NCBI GenBank assembly: GCA_015680685.1
Contig: MNCI01018050.1
Span: 87,714-147,282 of the forward strand
Source of the DNA: Gnetum montanum
Taxonomy: Eukaryota > Streptophyta > Gnetopsida > Gnetales > Gnetaceae
Reading direction: 5' to 3'
DNA length: 59,569 bases
Shown: in pieces, positions 32,654 through 43,697 of the stretch
Numbering within the stretch: the first letter of the stretch is position 1
Layout of the letters: every line of letters starts with the position of its first letter
Notes under the pieces: generated by a model
Told to the model about the DNA's origin: nothing
The model's input: the letters and a program-made list of their open reading frames with translations, nothing else
Database searches by the model: none
Position numbers and translations under genes: made by a program

Positions 32654-33890
32654 ATAATCACACAAAGATCAATTGTTAGTAAGGTTAGTGAAAAAAAAAG
32701 TTCAATGATTTCATACCTTACTCATTGCCCTTAATAAATGTTGAATTCTTCACTTAGTGTGATTTTAGAGTTAGAAATTTTTCAAGGAAGTTGCCTGAAA
32801 AGTTTAATGTCAAACCTAGTTTTTGAGGAACGTTTGATAAAATGATGACAAAGGAAAGAATAGATTTGGAAATGAAATATTTGGAGGGTATAAGATGATG
32901 TGGTGGTTTTCAACAAGTACAAATTACAAAAGTTACGCAAGTGGGTCCTCCCCAAAGCAGGTTCCAACCTATATGCCCTTGTGTAACCACACCTTAAGAT
33001 GTTCGTAGGCATTAGAAGGGTTAAATGTAATCTATACCAATGCAACAAAACACACACATGTTGATACCACCGTGATGAGATATGAATTCAATGCTATACA
33101 AGACATGAGTCACAAATACATGAACAGCGAGATGGAATGAATCGGAGAAGGGATTGTAGAGATTGGGATGTGAGGTAAATGACTCAGGCCACAATGAATC
33201 TTGAGTGTAGGCCATGATTAATGTGTCATTAGCCCATCGCTCCAAAATCAAGACCAAGTCCATTCCTCCGATTAGTGACATTGCATTATTTCATCCAATG
33301 AGGAACAACCATAAGAGCACCATGACAGCAAGGCGTACGATCACTTGGTGTTTTGTGCAAGGGAGTGACTTGGAATTTCTTTGCAGCATACTATTTGTTT
33401 GGCCACTTTGGCACACTCTCTTCTTTCTTTATTTTTTCTTTCTTTTTTTTTGAAAATCTCTTCTTTATTGGGTGCCTTTAATACTCTTACTCCCATTTTC
33501 CGTTAGATCTACAAGGATCTTAGTACAACCAAGCTGCATGATAGCACCTACAGATGTCACCAAAGAGAATCCACAAGTTCCCTTGATGTCACACACTGAC
33601 CATTCCATCTTAGTCCATCCTTCTTTGCTCTGGGCACAATGAACACAGAATTACTTTAAGTTTTAATGATGTCAAGAATATCATCGTACCCAGAGTAGAA
33701 CCTCTTATTAATAGAATGGTTGGGTGGATGTGATGGGTTTGCTGTTCAAATAATTAGTCACCTGAGACTTGATAGCATAGAACAACACCTTAACCAACGA
33801 GTCACATGAATGTTTTATTCATAGATGAGGTTACTCATAAAAAGATAAAATAATAAATTAAAAGGTGAAAACTGAAAAAAAAAGTTGAAA
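32654..33890 (-). other. Element C non-coding 3' region
   Basis: On the minus strand it contains CTTTGGGGAGGACCCAC, equal to CTTTGGGGAGGACCCA in B and D, which places this as the post-pol spacer. Pol itself is absent between this and gag. The plus strand shows pyrimidine-rich runs near 33420-33450. Confidence 0.6.
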
Positions 33891-33892
33891 AA

Positions 33893-35933
33893 TTAAAGAA
33901 ACAGAAAAACATTTATTAATTCTATGTTGTTAGTATGGAGGATACCCCCAATAACTAAACGGTTCAACATGGCTAGAATTAATAAATGGAAGGTGGGGGT
34001 CCTTGCATGTTGAAAATATTGGGACCTGGTCATACTTACCCCATTGGGTTTCACACACTTGATTAGAATTGACATAGTGGGGCAAGTTATAAGATGTGAT
34101 TAATTTATAAGGACTTGACCCACTATGGTACTTATGACTGTAAGATGGTATGCAAGGATCAACATGTCTCCCCATGTGGCAATATTGATTGGATGCCATG
34201 GTTGTTGGAGTATTGAGTGGTCACCTTGATAAGGTAACATGAGGTGTTGGGTTCAAAGAGGAAGATGCACCACAGTGTTGGATTTGTGCTGAGTTGGCAG
34301 ATGCAATGGTTTCCAAACTATGGTGTCCCTTTCGATGGTCACATCTAAAGAAAGGATGCCTTCGACATTGTGAAGGACCTCCACTACTCTTGAGAGTAGC
34401 AGCACAAGTGACGTTTGTGGGTTGGTGTTGTGATGCAAAATCTTTTGGCATAGCTGGCGGTGATGTAGAAGGGGGTGAAGTATGAGAATATTAAGATCGA
34501 TGAGAAGTGTAAGGCACATGATGTGGTGATCTTGTTGAAGAGGACATGGGTGGATAGTACTTGGGAGAATGATAACAATGAGTTGAGGTAGACGATGTTG
34601 ATCCGGTTGAAGAAACAAGGTGTTGAACATAATAAGCATTTGGTGTTGGGACATACGAAGGGTATGGTCTAGTTGGCGGTGGCCTCCCCCATGACTGAGG
34701 TTTTTACCACTATGGTTGAACTTGATATTTCTGTATGAAATCTGGATGTAACATTCCTCCCCAATGCTCATGTAAATATGACAAAACTGGACATTGGCTT
34801 TTCAGGTGATCGTACAGACAGACGTTACATTGATACATATGATTGGCAGTTGAGTTCTTATCCTTATTCTCTTCTACCCTTTTTTTCGATTGTCACATGG
34901 TGTCTTGTCCTATTTCTTGATTTGGCATAGTTATTCCTCTAATAATGTTCGCATATTCTCCACATCTTTCATGTACCTAGTCTGTCATCTTATTGATCTT
35001 TGCCTCAATTTCATCTAGTGATTTTATGATTGGCAAAGATGATTCCACCTCCTTGAAGTAAGTGGATTTCCCCTCTTCATGATCATGGACCCTTGTTAAG
35101 TTGAGATTTTGGTCCTATTGAGGACCTTCAACATTCTCTCATTTAGTTATTTCTCCTTCTTCTTTTGCTATCCGCTTAAATAGCTCTTGGAATTAATGGG
35201 TTCATAGCTCATATAGTTGACCTTGAGTGTACATCCCTAGGGTCTCCCTTGTTTCATTACAAAGCCCATCTATGATATGGTACATTAGCCTCTCCTCAAA
35301 GAACCCATGGCCTGGGCAGTTGTTTAACAGTGCATAATATCTTTCTAAGGCCATGTCCAAAAATTCATGTTGTGCTTGTTTCCATTCTTGGATTTGTCTC
35401 CCCAAGGTTGACACTCTCACATAGGTTTGATATCTTTCGTTGAAAAGTTCTACCATTGTCGGCCAACATCGAATTGATTTTGGTTTTAACAACCTATACC
35501 ATACTTTTGCTTGTCCCACGAGTGTTAGAGGAAAGAGCTTAATTTTTTTCCACCCATTATCAATATTGTTCCATGTACAAGCATCGTACAAGGCATGTAC
35601 ATGTTGTTGCGGATCTGAATCATAGCCTCTTGAAAACTTGGGAAAGTTGTTTAGATCAAGCCCAAGTAGACAACTTTCCTTATGATGCCTGCGGGCTATT
35701 TGAACAGACTCTTGTATTTCTGTTAAGCTTGTAGTGGCCAGTAGGGGTTCATCGTCACTAGGTATGTTATGCAGTTGTGAGTTGGGACGATGTTGTTTGC
35801 ATTGATGCTCATAAGAGACCCCTACGTCAAATTGGGTACTCCAAACTTCATCTTCATTATCATATAATTTGTTCGTTCTCCAATGAGTTGTTCTACTAGT
35901 TGTTGCGTTGTCATAGTCTTGTCAGAGAGACAT
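33893..35933 (-). pseudogene. gag: Element C gag, comparatively well kept
   Basis: On the minus strand ATG at 35933 gives MSL, a TGA, then a long frame with only a few stops. An uninterrupted 129-codon run (35591-35202) holds KIKLFPLTLVGQAKVWYRLL, ELFNERYQTYVRVSTLGRQI and RLMYHIIDGLCNETRETLG, the capsid core shared with A, B and D. Upstream is LNNFPKFSRGYDSDPQQH, equal to NNIPRFEGGYNADPQNH in B. A zinc knuckle CNVCLYDHLKSQC (C-x2-C-x3-H-x4-C) lies near 34800. The C-terminal third is rich in Pro, Ser, His and Tyr and extends far beyond the knuckle, ending without a protease. The early TGA is one C-to-T step from CGA. Confidence 0.75.
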
Positions 35934-36052
35934 GGTTGGGAACCGTGTGTGACTTAATTTAATTTTAATTTAATTTATTTTCTAAAGGATATATCGTTAA
36001 TACTTGTTACAACTATCTTGTAAGATATAACTAATCTAGATAACTAGCACCA

Positions 36053-36070
36053 TCCTCGGCAACAGCGCCA
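36053..36070 (-). other. Primer-binding site of C (tRNA-Asp)
   Basis: On the minus strand TGGCGCTGTTGCCGAGGA differs from TGGCGCCGTTGCCGGGGA by two transitions, one base from the LTR end. Confidence 0.9.
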
Positions 36071-36071
36071 A

Positions 36072-36934
36072 TGATAAGTGGTGAGGTACCCCTACACTCA
36101 ACCATACGAATACGACTGTTCACGTACAATTTGCTCGATCTCCATGGATAGGCTAGTTGTGGTATCTAGATAGTTACACATTGATCGCAGTTTGTTGTCT
36201 TCCCACCTAGACTAGTATTTGCTTTGTCACGTATGGTTTAGTCCAGAGTGAGGCGTATGATATGATCCTAAACTAGTGCTACTCCTAGAGACAATGAAAG
36301 ATAATCTTAATTAAACTAATAAGCAATAGAAAATGAAGTCTAAGCTAGCCTAAGTGTGATGAGCATCCGTCCCTTAATCATCTGCACACATCTTGGACCT
36401 CATGCGTGACTACTACTGGGATTACCAAGCATAGATCCTAGGTATGCTACTGGGTTACTAACTAGTCACACTTAAATGCTCCTAATTAAGTTGTACTCAT
36501 TCCGCATTTAACAACAAGAATAATAAATGAAGATAAAGAAATATTAACTAAGAAAAAAATAAATAACAATAACAATTAAACAATTAAACTAAGTGAATGT
36601 TGTAATGATGAAGTAATCTCAATCTTTATTTCTGATCATGTGTGCATCCAAGTATGTCACACTCAAATAAAGGTGCCATACAATTACAAGCATCACACTG
36701 CGGGCATGCACTTGGGAAAATAATCTAACTCCTATAGAAATAAAATGCAAGGGCTTCGCTACAACTAAAAGATGGATGCCTAGGTGTGGTAGAGGGCCAC
36801 TTATTTATAGGCTAAAATAGGCCTTGTGGAAATGGGGCCACATCGACTCATGGAGGGATGCATCGACGCGGCCGCATATACGGGGCCCCGTATACACGGC
36901 CTAGTCAACACATCGAATATATAGTGCTTCATCA
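36072..36934 (-). repeat. 5' LTR of element C
   Basis: Sense start TGATGAAGCACTATATATTC, end CACTTATCA. The U3 contains a perfect 18-base palindrome TATACGGGGCCCCGTATA (36877-36894) and GTCGATG motifs. TATA-like CTATAAATAAGTGG is at about 36798-36811 on the minus strand. Confidence 0.9.
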
Positions 36935-36939
36935 ATGGT
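36935..36939. repeat. Target duplication of C, right copy (ATGGT)
   Basis: Identical to 31194-31198. Confidence 0.85.
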
Positions 36940-39693
36940 CTGGAGAGGTAAGATTCATAGTCAAGACACCTTAATAGCTAGTCTAAGTTAGTATTAGTCT
37001 TATAGATGTTCAAACATTTGATGCCAGAAATCTCATAGAAATTCCATGGATAGAACAAATCATTGATGAATGATAGATTAGTACATTAACAATAATTATA
37101 ATGATTTTAGTTAAGAGATAAGTTAATGGTATTTTCTATTATTTTTAATAGTATGCGTTAGAGTGTGAACTCTTTCTTCCAACTTTGTTCTAGGTGACAC
37201 CAAGATGTTTTCTCTATTGTGAAGATGTGCTAATACTTCTTACATGTGTTTAACGAAAATTATAATTAAAGGCTTACATGGATATTCCAAGTGATGGTGC
37301 AGATCATATATCACCATATGTACCAAAAGTAATGATGTAATATGGATAAAGAATTCAAACATTATTATATATTCAAAGCCATATTATAGATTTCTAAAAT
37401 GGCCTATGTAGTTATCTATTGTACCTCTTGTGAACATGTACATAACAAATTTGTTAGTAATATATTAATGTAAGATGTCTTAGATATTATTAAGTACTTA
37501 ATCTTTATGACTTGTTCAAGTATGCTTTTTGGACTATAAGTTTTCATACTTAATATACTATGGTTTTCATATAATAAATTTAAGATGCTAAATTATTTTA
37601 TATCAATTAGATGGATTTCTAAGTAATTAATTCATGTCCATAAAGCCATTTCATTTAATTATCTATAGAAAATTTTGACATATGAAATTTCATAATATCT
37701 AAAATCTTTGAAACATTTAGGAATTTTCAATATAAAAATGTTTAAAATCTTACTTTGATATCATGTCAAAAATTCAACTATAAGGATAAAATATTTTTCT
37801 TGTTAGGGTGATTATCAAACTATTATAAAATTTTTACAAGGTTACATTATGATATCATCCCTTTATAGAATGAATTATGGTTTATTTCATTACTTTAAAT
37901 TTCTACCTTTTGTATATGAAATAGATGTTTCCATCTCCCATGGGATTCATTATTGCCACTACAATCATCTAGTTTCTTCCATGCATGTTTCTTCTATTTG
38001 AGAATTTTTCTTTTCTCACTTAACTCGTCATTTAGAAGCTTACCAATATTTATCATGGTCTTATACAAAAAATATGTAATATGATCATTTCATTTATCTT
38101 TTTCTTACATGGTTTCTATATGCATTTGTAGGTTTCATCTTTTATTCTTGATATAGACATACTTTGCATTTGCTAACTTTCATATAGCTTTGGTTTTCAT
38201 CATCCAAATTTACTAAGAATATTAGATCCATCACTTTTCATCAATGTTTATAATTGGAAAATTAACTTGATATGCACTTACTCTCTATGAGTAGTATACT
38301 TGTCTCTTTGTCTTTATTAGGTTACACAAATTATTACTTTTCATGTACCCATTTGCCTTCTCTATAACACATCTCATCATCATCTTTAGCCTACAAGTGC
38401 CTTTCACATCTAGGTTCATTTAACTCTTATGGAACTTGGATTCTACAAATTTTTCTTTGTACAAAATGCATCTTGTGTGTTCTTCATATACATATTATTC
38501 CTTCACTTTTGTTCATATTGATTATACTCAATCATGCACACTTCCTTGCAAATTAATATCATTTTGATACTTTATAAATCTTAAATGGTTATGGCCATTT
38601 GATTTATGGATACATCCATTTCTTAAATTGAATCCATGGAAATACTAATTTTAATATTGTTATTAGAACATTTTAATGTGTTGTATTTAACATTAGAAGA
38701 TAGAATAGAAATAGAAGATGAAATCTAAAAATAAAGATAATTTATAAAATCCAAAGTATATATGGGAAGGATAAGATTCAAATGATGAAATTGTAAAATC
38801 AACTATAATTTTGAGATGCACAAAAGAAATAACATGTACATAGAAGACACCAGAAAAGGATCCATGATGAAAAGGTCTTAAGATTGGAGATAACACGCAT
38901 GAAGAAGAGCTAGATGGACCAAGTTTATCTAACAATCATATCTTAATAATCAAGATGAAAATATCACATTGTAAGAAAAAATGATAGAGGATCCATTAAT
39001 TAGAAGAATGGATGAAATGAGGTCATTCCATGAAGGACAACAAAAGAGAAAGTGATGTCTACAATAATGAATAAAGATATTACAAGGAAGTAGGATTCCT
39101 AAAGAAAAACATATATTCAATATTTTGATAGATCATCATCATCATCATAGTCTTATCCCAACAGAATGGGATTTTCTACATGTGTTCTCTTTCACTATTC
39201 ACCTCTAAGAAGAGCTAGATATTTATTTATTTGCACTTTCTTCAAATCAATTTTAATCATTTTTGCTATGCTTGTTTTAGTCTTTCTTTTGGTGGATTTC
39301 TTGGAATAGTGATGTTTACAAATGATAACCAAAATTATATGGATGGGGGATCATTTAATAACTTATACCTATACAAAACTACCATGAAATATGATATGCC
39401 CTAAACTAGAAGAGTTGACGAAACATAGGAGATTCCTTAAAAGGATGAATATTGTAGTAGAAGCAAGATCATATAAGACTATACAAAAGAATACAATAGT
39501 GGTAGATCTTACAAAATAATGAAGAAGATATATAATAGAATGATCACAGAGAAGTTCTAGTAAAACAAGGCAAAAATTAATGTACCTATTTGTATAAAGG
39601 ATGAGATCTCTATGTATAACTTTTGGTATTGATTTTACTATGTTAACGATCATGGCGAGGATAATATTTAGATCTTGAAATGGAATTTAAACA

Positions 39694-39705
39694 TGGTATT
39701 AGAGC
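39694..39705 (+). other. Copia-like PBS remnant
   Basis: TGGTATTAGAGC followed by ATGAGGTT is one transition from the tRNA-iMet PBS. A second, TGATATTAGAGC, lies at 39819-39830. No matching LTR pair was found, so this is at most the scar of an old copia element. Confidence 0.3.
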
Positions 39706-40529
39706 ATGAGGTTGTAAAGATGCCGAATTTAAAAAATTATCAAATTCCCAAAAATAGATTTGTAGATATAAGATTACAAAAGTAGGCTCATGAATGCTTA
39801 GAAGAATATCATTTCACATGATATTAGAGCCTGGTAAATTTCATATCGTAATACCATTCAACCTTATATCTAAACCATGGTTTAAATATAGTAGTAAAGC
39901 CATGGAATTAACATTAAATGAAGTAGATTCATGAGAATAGATTCATGAAAATAGACTCGTAGTAATAATGAAAAGGAAGTATGAGATACATATTGAATAA
40001 GAACAATAATGAAAGTTTAACACCTATTAGCCCTTGGTTTATTTGGGGTTTAAACTTTTGATGTCTTGTTTACTAGTATATGTCTATGCTTAATACCTTC
40101 TTTCTTGTAGTGACTATGTGTTACAAGCTATGTGCCTAGCTATGTTCCTTTTATTGACTTTTTACTTTTAATATATTATTACATTTATTCTAAATTTTGT
40201 TTCTTTTATTTTTATAAATTTTAATACTTTTTAAACGTGGTGGTACTTTATATTTATTTTATATTTTTATAATTTAGTACTTTTTAATATTTTTGGTATT
40301 TTAGGTTATCTTTTAATTTGACACATACAAGCTAACCCCTTTGGTTAGATTTTTGAGTTGCCAAGTATTAGGCACTGGATGGGTCATTGGTATATTATAT
40401 GGGTTACTACTTTGGTTTGGTATGATGTGTTTGGATACTTTATTTTTGTTACATTTACATCACTATGTGAAACAGAAAAAAATAATTTAATGCAAAATTC
40501 GTAGCATAGTGCAGTTCACTCCATTCCAT

Positions 40530-40660
40530 CCAAATGTTAAAGGTCATCTCGTAATGGTTAAGGTCATCTCGTAATGGTTATATCAGCATAAACATAATGG
40601 AGGTTCAATATTAAGAAAGTTCTCGAGTTCAAATATCAGTAGGGGATAAATATTGTATCA
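40530..40660 (+). repeat. Possible SINE-like remnant with a 22-bp local duplication
   Basis: TTAAGGTCATCTCGTAATGG is nearly duplicated in tandem at about 40537-40580. Downstream, CTCGAGTTCAAATATCAGTA resembles a tRNA-derived B-box (GGTTCAAxxCC) as in plant SINEs. No tail or target duplication was found. Confidence 0.25.
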
Positions 40661-41394
40661 TAAAAAATGGGCCATAACAATTCTGTGATATATGTTGCAA
40701 GCCTAACAATGTTTATAAAGCTAATATATGAGAGTAGTGATTTGCTCAGTTTTGGCAATATTTACAACAGAACTATGAGAACGTAATCAATTAAGGCTAA
40801 GTTATCCCACAGCACAAATTAGGAGAAAACCTTCTTGGCCAAGTTCATGTTCAAGCATTGAAAAGTCAGTAAACATATTGGCCAACATATTGGCCAATGT
40901 GAAGATCGAAATGGGAAAAATACAATTTGCCCAATTTATGAAATGGAGAACACCAAGTTCATCCCAATATGAAGCACCAGATGTACAAGTGGGAAATCAG
41001 CAAATTTGTGCCTTAAAATAGAAGAAATCTTGAGTTGAAACTCAAGATGAAAACAAGATGTTTTATTTTAAATATGAGTTGGGCATCTTTGTAAGTTTGC
41101 TGAATTAAAAAGTAAAGCACGAACTAGATCGGCACACTATAATGACGTCATATATCAAGGTCAGATTTTCCCAATTCATGAACCAGGAAAAAATGCATTT
41201 GTCCTGGTTCACATCTTTTTAGATAATGGTCATAAGATACGCAAAACATGAAAGTAGTTAACCCAGGTCAGCATTTGAAAAAGTCAAGTGGATATGAGTT
41301 GTGGCCCATATACGAAATAGGACAAAGTGAATTTTCTCTAGTTGATCAAATGAAGAAAATTTAACGTTGGCCAAAATACATTTTCCCTGGTTCA

Positions 41395-42110
41395 CTATTC
41401 TACCAAAGTTAAAGTTAATTTCTTCTAGTTTGCATAAATAAAGACATGTGACTCCTCTATCCCAAAGTTCGAGATGGATAAAATAGCCAAGAAGCTACTA
41501 TGTGAAACGGAATAGAACTCATTTGGTCCATTTTGTTATTTGGCCAAGTTCTATTTTCCCCATTTCAAAAGGTGACATTGTGTTTTTGACATGAAATTTG
41601 AGACGAAGAATTTTCGTTTCTTCTTATTTCTAACATAGAAAAGATCCAATTTACACTAGTTTGAATGCCAAGCAATACATGTTATAAAAACATGTAACTT
41701 TATGGCCTGAAAAAGAAATGGGAAAAGAGGCTATTTTCCTAACTTACAAACGGGATAACTTTCATTTATCCCACTAGTGAGTTAGGATAAACCATTTTTG
41801 TCCCATTTGCAAAAGAAGGAAATCCAATTGTTTTAGCTTAAGTGTTTTGATCACAAAAATTTCAAGATAGGTAAAATGCATAGGAAGCCACTATTCAAAA
41901 TAGAATAAAACTTATTTGGCCCATTTTGCTATTTGGATAGTTTATTATTCTCCATTTTGAAAAAGAACTCAAGTTAATTATAAATTCCAATGGCCCACAT
42001 AGTATGGAGAAAGGTGGCTATATAAGAAATCAAAGTGGGGAAAATGGCCATTACCCTACCTTCTAAATGGGGTAAAGCCTATTTTTCCCATTTCATCAAA
42101 TGGTCTAAAG
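41395..42110 (+). repeat. Diverged tandem repeat, period about 390 bp
   Basis: GAAGCTACTATGTGAAACGG then AATAGAACTCATTTGGTCCA (from about 41491) recurs as GAAGCCACTATTCAAAATAG then AATAAAACTTATTTGGCCCA (from about 41881). The flanks also repeat with CCCATTT/AAATGGG words (e.g. GAAATGGGAAAAGAGGCTAT near 41717 against GGGGAAAATGGCCATTACCC near 42037). At least two units are present. It may be a short satellite or an old segmental duplication. Confidence 0.5.
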
Positions 42111-42337
42111 TGGAGAAAATGCATCCTACCCTATTTCATCAAACAATCAAAAATGAAAAAAATGCTTTCTACCCCACTACATTGACATGGCCAAAATGGA
42201 GAAAACAAAATTTTTCCTACTCTGCAATTAGGAAAATTCATATTATCCTCCTTCACCAAAGTTAAAGAGAGGAATTTCACTAAATGGAAACCCCCGAGAG
42301 AAGGGTTCTCCACCCTCTTTTTGATATAGTAGGAATG

Positions 42338-42707
42338 GGGAATCATTAAACCCTTTTCCCTTCATGGATTCATAGTGTTGTTCTAACTGTTGATCCCTGA
42401 GATGTTGTGCCTCAATGGGATGATAATCCCTAGTGTCACTATCTTGTATAACCTACTCAACATGAAATCCCTAGAGACTCAATCGAATATGCGTTTGTTG
42501 GAGCATCGCAGAAACGAATCGATCTAGCAACAACATAATGTTGCCCTCCATGTCACACCACCACACTAGTTCATCCTAGTGTAGGATGAAGGTGAAATTG
42601 GATACATACTCATTAGGAAGAGCATATATCACTCTATACTATTTGGGCACCTATTGATGTACTTTATTAGACTTGGATGAAGAATCAATACTATGAGAAG
42701 AAGACAT
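42338..42707 (-). pseudogene. gag: Element E gag N-terminal relic
   Basis: On the minus strand ATG at 42707 gives MSSSHSIDSSSKSNKVHQ, then stops, NEYVSNFTFILH and DTRDYHPIEAQHLRDQQLEQ, ending at YESMKGKGFND. B has NEYV-like EYVSEFTFILH, MRDYQPIEAQHQRD and TSLKGKGPHN in the same order. The capsid core is missing. Confidence 0.75.
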
Positions 42708-42849
42708 ATTATGTTAGAAAAATAAAAATGCAATGTGCTCATTAAAATTGTTGTAGTTATTTTAAAGTATGATATGACTTTAAGGTTCATTCCAATGATT
42801 TAAATAATTTTTCACTAAGTCCTAGATAGCACACATAACAACTAAAAGG

Positions 42850-42867
42850 TCCCCAGTAATAGTGCCA
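42850..42867 (-). other. Primer-binding site of E (tRNA-Asp, decayed)
   Basis: On the minus strand TGGCACTATTACTGGGGA differs from TGGCGCCGTTGCCGGGGA at five places, all transitions. Confidence 0.8.
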
Positions 42868-42868
42868 A

Positions 42869-43692
42869 TGATGAGTGGCAAGTTACCCCTATGCCCAACC
42901 ATACAAATCATAAGCATTCACGCGTAATCCGATCAAACTCTGCAAACCTTAATTTCTTAAGTACACTAGTTCTAAGACATAAAATCTAATCAAAACAATC
43001 ATTTTCTTCCCAGTTCCACTTGTGAGGTACAAGTATATGGTTAAGTACAACCGAGGTATATGATTTTTATCTTTTTATATTTTATAAGTTTAATCACCTA
43101 GAACAAGAATGAAAGGTAGAGGAATTTAATATCTACTTAATCTACTACCTAGCTAGCCTAACACAAGTATCCATTCCCACTCTTCGGACACATCCTGAAC
43201 ACATATAGCACTATTGGGTTACCAAACGTTAAGTGTTTCTAGGTTACCACGCACTACATGTACGCTCAAAGTGGTCGTGCTTGTGTTCATTAACAACTAG
43301 AAATTAATTTCTTAATTAAAATGCATTAAGATAAAGTGCATAAATATTAAATGTATTAAAAGAAACATTAATCTATTCTCAATGTTGCAAGGATTGTCAA
43401 AAGGGCTCATCTTTATTTCCATTACATTACTGTACTCATGTACATCAGTGCTCGAACAAAGATCTGTACACACTTGGACTCCCACTGCGGGCACTCAGAA
43501 ATATTCTAACTCTGGGATGGTTAAACTACAAGAAGTTTGTTACTCCACGACAAAAACTAATATTCAAATTATGTGCCCAAGCACTATATTTATAGGCCAG
43601 CATATACCTCATGATATCGGATATTCAACATCGCATCTTGGGCTTCGATATTGCATATATGATATTGGAGCACATCAAAACATGATTCATCA
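42869..43692 (-). repeat. 5' LTR of element E
   Basis: Sense start TGATGAATCATG, end CCACTCATCA. The U3 shows decayed palindromes (GATATCATGAGG, CGATATTGCATATATGAT). TATA-like CTATAAATATAG lies near 43590 on the minus strand. It resembles the B and D LTRs. Confidence 0.85.
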
Positions 43693-43697
43693 ATGGT

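Larger units (their letters stand above)
31199..36934 (-). mobile_element. Element C: gag-only Ty3-gypsy element, minus strand
   Basis: Similar LTRs of 876 and 863 bp, an intact-looking PBS, PPT and perfect ATGGT duplications bound a 5.7 kb element. Reading on the minus strand, a long gag frame is followed directly by the non-coding 3' region and the start of the accessory ORF; no protease, RT, RNase H or integrase motif was found. It is thus a non-autonomous, gag-carrying relative of A/B/D. Its gag has fewer stops than those of A, B and D. Confidence 0.88.
36940..42337. other. AT-rich inter-element DNA between C and E
   Basis: No gene was recognised. It holds a (ATC)n run near 39131-39147, copia-PBS-like words near 39694 and 39819, a SINE-like piece near 40530-40660 and diverged tandem repeats from about 41395. 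The stretch 36940-39120 shows nothing beyond AT-rich low complexity. Confidence 0.5.
42338..43692 (-). mobile_element. Element E: truncated Ty3-gypsy element, minus strand
   Basis: It consists of one LTR (42869-43692), a PBS and the first third or so of gag, then unrelated sequence from about 42337 downward. Sense order on the minus strand is LTR, PBS, gag, so the missing part would lie to the left. ATGGT follows the LTR at 43693-43697, but without the other end it cannot be tested as a duplication. Confidence 0.82.

Noticed and set aside
34253-34771. 172-codon minus-strand frame inside element C
   Set aside because: It overlaps the gag C-terminus in another frame; the gag frame aligns with relatives (knuckle, QSWG), this one does not.
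38693-38935. 80-codon minus-strand frame
   Set aside because: Purine-rich plus strand gives a Ser/Phe-rich chance frame; nothing supports a gene.
40538-40580. Short direct repeats as a CRISPR-like array
   Set aside because: Only two tandem copies of about 22 bases without spacers, in plant nuclear DNA.
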